The translations under genes and the position numbers were made by a program. Positions 31,240 to 34,604 of a stretch of DNA of 34,604 nucleotides are shown one piece after another. Below the pieces are notes generated by a model. The model saw nothing but the letters and a program-made list of their open reading frames with translations. It had not been told where the DNA came from and did not search any database. Source of the DNA: a bacterium (GTDB lineage: Bacteria > Sumerlaeota > Sumerlaeia > MVZB01); assembly GCA_023480605.1 (NCBI GenBank), contig JAMCWS010000139.1, forward strand, positions 11,537-46,140. Reading direction: 5' to 3'. Positions within the stretch are counted from its first letter, which is position 1. Every line of letters starts with the position of its first letter.

Positions 31240-31656
31240 CGTCCGCCGCTCCTTCCGGATACGCTCATTGCATCCGCTCGTAATCGCGCTTGATGGCGCA
31301 TGACTTGCTGGTTTGTGAGTCTGACACCATTAGTACCATCACGGCACACTATCGGCAAGAAAAAAGCCATCCCGCGCACTCGGACTCTTTGCCCCCGCGA
31401 CAAAATCGATATTCGGTATCCCGGGTATAATACGGCGGTTTCCAAAGGCGGCCCCTCCAGGTGGGACACGCCCCGGAGCGCCGGCCTCCGTGCCGGCGTA
31501 ATCGGTCGTTCCACGACCCATGGCCATCGGGAAAACACATGGCGCCGTCACGACGGCCGTTACTCCGAAGGAGTTGGTTGATCCTACTCGTAATTTTATG
31601 GATAACTTATTTATTACCCTATCGTCCCGCGCCCTAATCGGCCGGTTTTTTCGGGT
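31240..31656. other. 417-bp gap with GC palindrome
   Basis: No gene. A perfect palindrome lies at 31479-31498, inside a stretch whose GGAGCGCCGGC...GCCGGCG pattern I associate with dispersed hairpin elements. TCGTAA-TCGCGC (31278-31289) is a two-unit trace of the hexamer family. TATAAT occurs at 31426-31431 without a -35 box. Confidence 0.4.
31479..31498. repeat. GC-rich perfect hairpin
   Basis: CGCCGGC (31479-31485) and GCCGGCG (31492-31498) form a 7-bp stem with a six-base loop (CTCCGT). No T-run follows on either strand. Confidence 0.5.
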
Positions 31657-33585
31657 TTATGGTTTCAGCAGGGGGTCGAGCGACTTGAAGATCTCATCCT
31701 GCACGCGAGGCAGGTAGAGGTTGCCCAGGTGGCCGCCTTCCTTGAAGCGCAACAGGCGGGGTCCAAGTACTTTGCCCAGCCAGTCGATGTCAATGGCGCG
31801 CAAGAGAAAGTCGTTTTCGTTGATCGAGACGCGCAGTTTGGGATTGGCCGTCAGGTCGGCGCCGATCGACCATAGGTTGGTCTTGGTCAGCATTTCTTCG
31901 CGGTTCACCGGCTGGTTCGTATATTTGAGGTAATAGGGTATCACGAAATCGTTCACGTACCGGATGTAAGAAAACTTCATGATCTCGTTGTAAACCGGGT
32001 CGCGTCGCATCGAGCGCGGTTTGTGCTGTAAAACTCCCATGTTCAGCCGCCGCTGGCTGCTGTAAATGATGTCGCGCAGGATCAGGCGGTAATTCAGGCC
32101 GATCAGATACCTGGACTCGATCTCGCTGAAAGGCAGCGCCGCGCTGGGGGTCAGGTCGTTCGAGGGGACGCTTTCGCTCTGGCTGATCCGGACGGCCTTC
32201 ATAAGCGTGTCCATCGTGCGCTGCGTGCGCACGGCGGGATTCCACTCCATGGGCGCATTATAATAGGCGTCGATCTGCTTGAGGGCGTAAATCAGATCCA
32301 CGGGCGGATTGACCGCGATGTAATGGTCGAAGTGCAGGTCGCGCTGGCGCCCGGTCACCTCAAAGCTGGAAATGAACAGCGTATGCAGGCCCCCCAGCGA
32401 AAAACCCACCAGGGCCGTCTTCGTGAATCGCTCGCGGTAGCGCTCTATCAGGTCGTTATACACCGCGTTGAGCGCCACGTAGGCATCCCAGGCGTCGATG
32501 GGTGCGTAGCCGGGCACCGCCACCGACCCCGCTGTCTCCATGAACTCCCAGTTCATCGCGCTGCTGATCGTCACCACCGACATGCCCCGCTGGTAAATCA
32601 TTTCGGCCAGGGCCATGGTCGACTCCGACATGCGATGGCTGGCCACGCCGGGCAGCAGGAAGACCAGCGGCGCCGGCTTGTCCTGAATCCAAAGGGAATA
32701 GGGCATTTTGCGTCCCGTCGTCGGCACCTTGGCTTCGTATTCGGCCGCTCGATCGGGGAACTCGGGGTCTTTGACGTTGAGAAAGAGCACTCCGAGGGTC
32801 TGCGAGGGATGGATGTCTTCGGCCGTCTGGAGTTCGAAATCCATCACGTCGGCCTGGCGCTCCAACGCCCACAGTTCGCGCACCCAGAAATACGGATCCT
32901 TCTCCACCACCCGCATCTGCTCGTAGGCCGGCAGCACGAAACTGAACTTGTTAAGGCTGAAGAGGACGCCTCCGGCATACGTGGTCCCGTCAGTCGCCAG
33001 ATTGAACGGCAGGGCCAACGTGTCGCGCCCGCTGTCGGGCCCCAGGATGGGCAGCGTCAGAAAGAAACCCGGTCCCGATCCCCAGGCGCCGAAGGCCTGT
33101 CCCCAGTCTTCCTCATAAGGATTCATCCCCATGCGGCTGGCGGGATCGAAAAAGCCCAGCAATCCGACGGTGGTGTTTATCATGAAGCGACCCGTCTCGA
33201 CCGCCGCCCCTTTCCACCTGGCTTGCAGCAGGTTGCCGAAAAGACGCTTGGGCCAGCCCAGGTTGAGGCCCGCCTTGCGGACGCTCTTGCGGACCGGCAG
33301 GTTGGTGATCGCCCGCCAACCCTTGGCCGCCGGATTGGCGATCCCTTGGATGAAGACGTCGTTGAACGCGTATATCGAGCGATTGAACGGCTCGATGGGG
33401 TCGTTGATGACGGCGGGAAACGGCACTTCCTCCGCGGGGGAGACGGGATCCAGCGTTTCGGCGGCGGCGAACATCGGATTGGCGACCGGCGCGACGGGAG
33501 GGGTCGCGCTCTGGGCGCCAAGTGTCGGCGCGCCTACCGTCAGTATTGCCGTCGCCAGCACGAACATCACGAATTGCTTCAACAT
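31657..33585 (-). CDS. MlaA/VacJ domain fused to alpha/beta hydrolase
   Basis: From ATG 33585 the 642-residue protein has a signal peptide (MLKQFVMFVLATAILTVGAPTLGAQS) without lipobox; GTG 33648, overlapping the coaBC stop as GTGA, is an alternative start adding 21 basic residues. Residues of about 61-205 match MlaA/VacJ, the outer-membrane component that returns misplaced phospholipids: NDPIEPFNRSIYAFNDVF, RFMINTTVGLLGFFDPAS, EDWGQAFGAWGSGPGFFLTLP. From about 290 an alpha/beta-hydrolase follows: LVFLLPGVASHR, nucleophile elbow GFSLGG (Ser396), a candidate acid Asp592 (NENDFL) and His619 (EGGHLGN). So a lipid-transport domain is joined to a probable lipase or esterase. No Mla ABC genes are near. 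MlaA alone is normally ~250 residues. Confidence 0.85.
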   Translation of the reverse strand: MLKQFVMFVLATAILTVGAPTLGAQSATPPVAPVANPMFAAAETLDPVSPAEEVPFPAVINDPIEPFNRSIYAFNDVFIQGIANPAAKGWRAITNLPVRKSVRKAGLNLGWPKRLFGNLLQARWKGAAVETGRFMINTTVGLLGFFDPASRMGMNPYEEDWGQAFGAWGSGPGFFLTLPILGPDSGRDTLALPFNLATDGTTYAGGVLFSLNKFSFVLPAYEQMRVVEKDPYFWVRELWALERQADVMDFELQTAEDIHPSQTLGVLFLNVKDPEFPDRAAEYEAKVPTTGRKMPYSLWIQDKPAPLVFLLPGVASHRMSESTMALAEMIYQRGMSVVTISSAMNWEFMETAGSVAVPGYAPIDAWDAYVALNAVYNDLIERYRERFTKTALVGFSLGGLHTLFISSFEVTGRQRDLHFDHYIAVNPPVDLIYALKQIDAYYNAPMEWNPAVRTQRTMDTLMKAVRISQSESVPSNDLTPSAALPFSEIESRYLIGLNYRLILRDIIYSSQRRLNMGVLQHKPRSMRRDPVYNEIMKFSYIRYVNDFVIPYYLKYTNQPVNREEMLTKTNLWSIGADLTANPKLRVSINENDFLLRAIDIDWLGKVLGPRLLRFKEGGHLGNLYLPRVQDEIFKSLDPLLKP

Positions 33586-33644
33586 ATTCCTCGTCGACTC
33601 CACACGACTGACCCGGCGCCGATGCAACGCGCCGCGGGACATCT

Positions 33645-34604
33645 TCACGCCCGGTTCCCGATCAACGCCTCGATCCGGTCCCAGATCCAGGCGGCCACCT
33701 GCCGCTTGGCGGCGCGGGGCGACTCGACCGGCTCCCCGGCGGCCGCCACCAGCAACACCCGGTTCTCACCGGCTTCAAAGCCGATGCCGGCCTCGCCGAT
33801 GGGATTGGCGCAAATCAGGTCTAACCTCTTTTCGGCTAGTTTACGCTGGGCGACGGCCAGCAGGTCGACACTCTCGGCGGCGAAACCCACCAGCACCTGA
33901 CCGGAGCGGCGATGGGCGCCCGCCCAGCCGGCGATGTCGGGCGTGCGTCGCAACTTGAGCGTCAGATCATCGCCCCCCTTTATTTTCGTATCGGCCGGCG
34001 CCGCGCTTTCATAATTGGCCACCGCGGCGGCAAAAATCGCGAGGTCCACTTCGTCCCACCGGCTCTGCACGGCCGCCAGCATCTCCCGGGCGCTTTCGGC
34101 CGCGATTGGCTCGACCCCTTCGGGCAGCGGCACCGTGAGCGGGCCATGCACGAAAAGCACGCGCCCTCCCCTCGCCAGCGCCTCGGCGGCCAGTTCGGCG
34201 CCCATCCGGCCGGTGGAACGGTTGCTGATGAAGCGGATCGGATCGAGCGCCTCGCGCGTCGGTCCGGCCGTCACCAGCACCGTCTTGCCGTGCAGCGCGC
34301 CGTTCGCGCCGCACCCCGCCAGCGCTTCGGCCAGCGCGCCCACGATCGCCTCGGGGGCCGCCATCCTCCCCTCGCCCACCTCGCCGCAGGCCAGGCGCCC
34401 GGCCTCGGGCTCGAAGACGCGCACGCCCCGCGCCCGCAACTCGGCCATGTTGCGCTGCGTGGCCGGGTGGCGCCACATGGCGGTATTCATCGCCGGCGCG
34501 ATCCACATCGGCCCTTCCCAGGCCAGCAGCAGCGTCGTGGCGGCGTCGTCGGCCAGACCGTGGGCCATCTTGGCCAGCAGGTTGGCCGTGGCCGGGGCGA
34601 CGAC
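33645..34604 (-). CDS. coaBC: CoaBC, phosphopantothenoylcysteine decarboxylase/synthetase, 5' truncated
   Basis: The bifunctional enzyme makes 4'-phosphopantetheine from phosphopantothenate and Cys, steps 2 and 3 of coenzyme A synthesis. The frame is open through base 34604 (VVAPATANLLAKMAHGLADD), so the N-terminus lies beyond the window. The CoaC part shows PAMNTAMW and the flap with ACGEVGEGRMA, whose Cys is catalytic. CoaB follows from about GKTVLVTAGPTREALDPIRF, with SNRSTGRMGAELA, an AAAVANYESA segment, KLRRTPDIA and VGFAAES. All visible key residues are present. The stop codon overlaps the GTG (33648) of the MlaA-hydrolase frame as GTGA, so the two genes are likely cotranscribed. Confidence 0.95.
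   Translation of the reverse strand, partial: VVAPATANLLAKMAHGLADDAATTLLLAWEGPMWIAPAMNTAMWRHPATQRNMAELRARGVRVFEPEAGRLACGEVGEGRMAAPEAIVGALAEALAGCGANGALHGKTVLVTAGPTREALDPIRFISNRSTGRMGAELAAEALARGGRVLFVHGPLTVPLPEGVEPIAAESAREMLAAVQSRWDEVDLAIFAAAVANYESAAPADTKIKGGDDLTLKLRRTPDIAGWAGAHRRSGQVLVGFAAESVDLLAVAQRKLAEKRLDLICANPIGEAGIGFEAGENRVLLVAAAGEPVESPRAAKRQVAAWIWDRIEALIGNRA

Noticed and set aside
31426..31431. TATAAT promoter box in the gap before the MlaA-hydrolase gene
   Set aside because: No acceptable -35 box at 16-18 bases on either strand and no gene in the plus direction.

Overview
The window is GC-rich, densely coded bacterial chromosome, apparently from a Gram-negative-type anaerobe or microaerophile of an uncultured lineage. 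It encodes MlaA-type outer-membrane lipid handling, lipoproteins, pilin-like secretion proteins, indolepyruvate:ferredoxin oxidoreductase and three radical-SAM or ferredoxin-dependent enzymes. The prepilin-like proteins ending in a PTNGT...GD motif, a tandem pair resembling the exosortase-associated TIGR04073 family, and many short intergenic repeats recall Sumerlaeota/Hydrogenedentes/Lentisphaerota-like genomes. That placement is a judgement from memory and is weak. No rRNA, tRNA, CRISPR array, transposase or phage gene was seen.

Layout. 1-531: tail of a type IV pilin-like protein with a terminator. 1207-3091: DUF2157 membrane protein and GDYXXLXY-type partner, overlapping. 3330-4838 (minus): PflX-like radical SAM enzyme and a small membrane protein. 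5245-6336: secreted M23 peptidase with a GspC-like N-terminal module. 6608-9465: a TPR protein and a coupled lipoprotein behind a good sigma-70 promoter. 9524-13391 (minus): tsaE, a DUF3352-like exported protein whose signal peptide is split by a one-base homopolymer frameshift, and two TIGR04073-like proteins. 13719-14300: a 2-Cys peroxiredoxin. 14466-17933 (minus): a carbohydrate ABC importer (binding protein and two permeases, no ATPase).

18413-18982 (minus): elongation factor P with Asn at the position of the modified Lys34, divergent from a radical SAM/SPASM gene (19264-20229). 20819-24714: iorA, iorB and a phenylacetate-CoA ligase, which together suggest aryl-pyruvate and aryl-acid catabolism; this IorA lacks its C-terminal ferredoxin domain. 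25021-27447: an MrfA/YprA-type repair helicase. 27822-29237: an NtrC-type regulator in which receiver and AAA+ catalytic motifs are all degenerate. 29452-31239 (minus): a chimeric lipoprotein joining a DUF3352-like region to an internal pilin-like module. 31657-33585 (minus): an MlaA/VacJ domain fused to an alpha/beta hydrolase, just downstream of coaBC (33645 to window end).

The most unusual non-coding feature is a family of in-register degenerate hexamer arrays (unit TCGTDM) in at least six intergenic gaps. There are also a 134-bp nested palindrome after the peroxiredoxin gene and a ~36-bp TTTCGTG-rich element repeated upstream of two unrelated genes.
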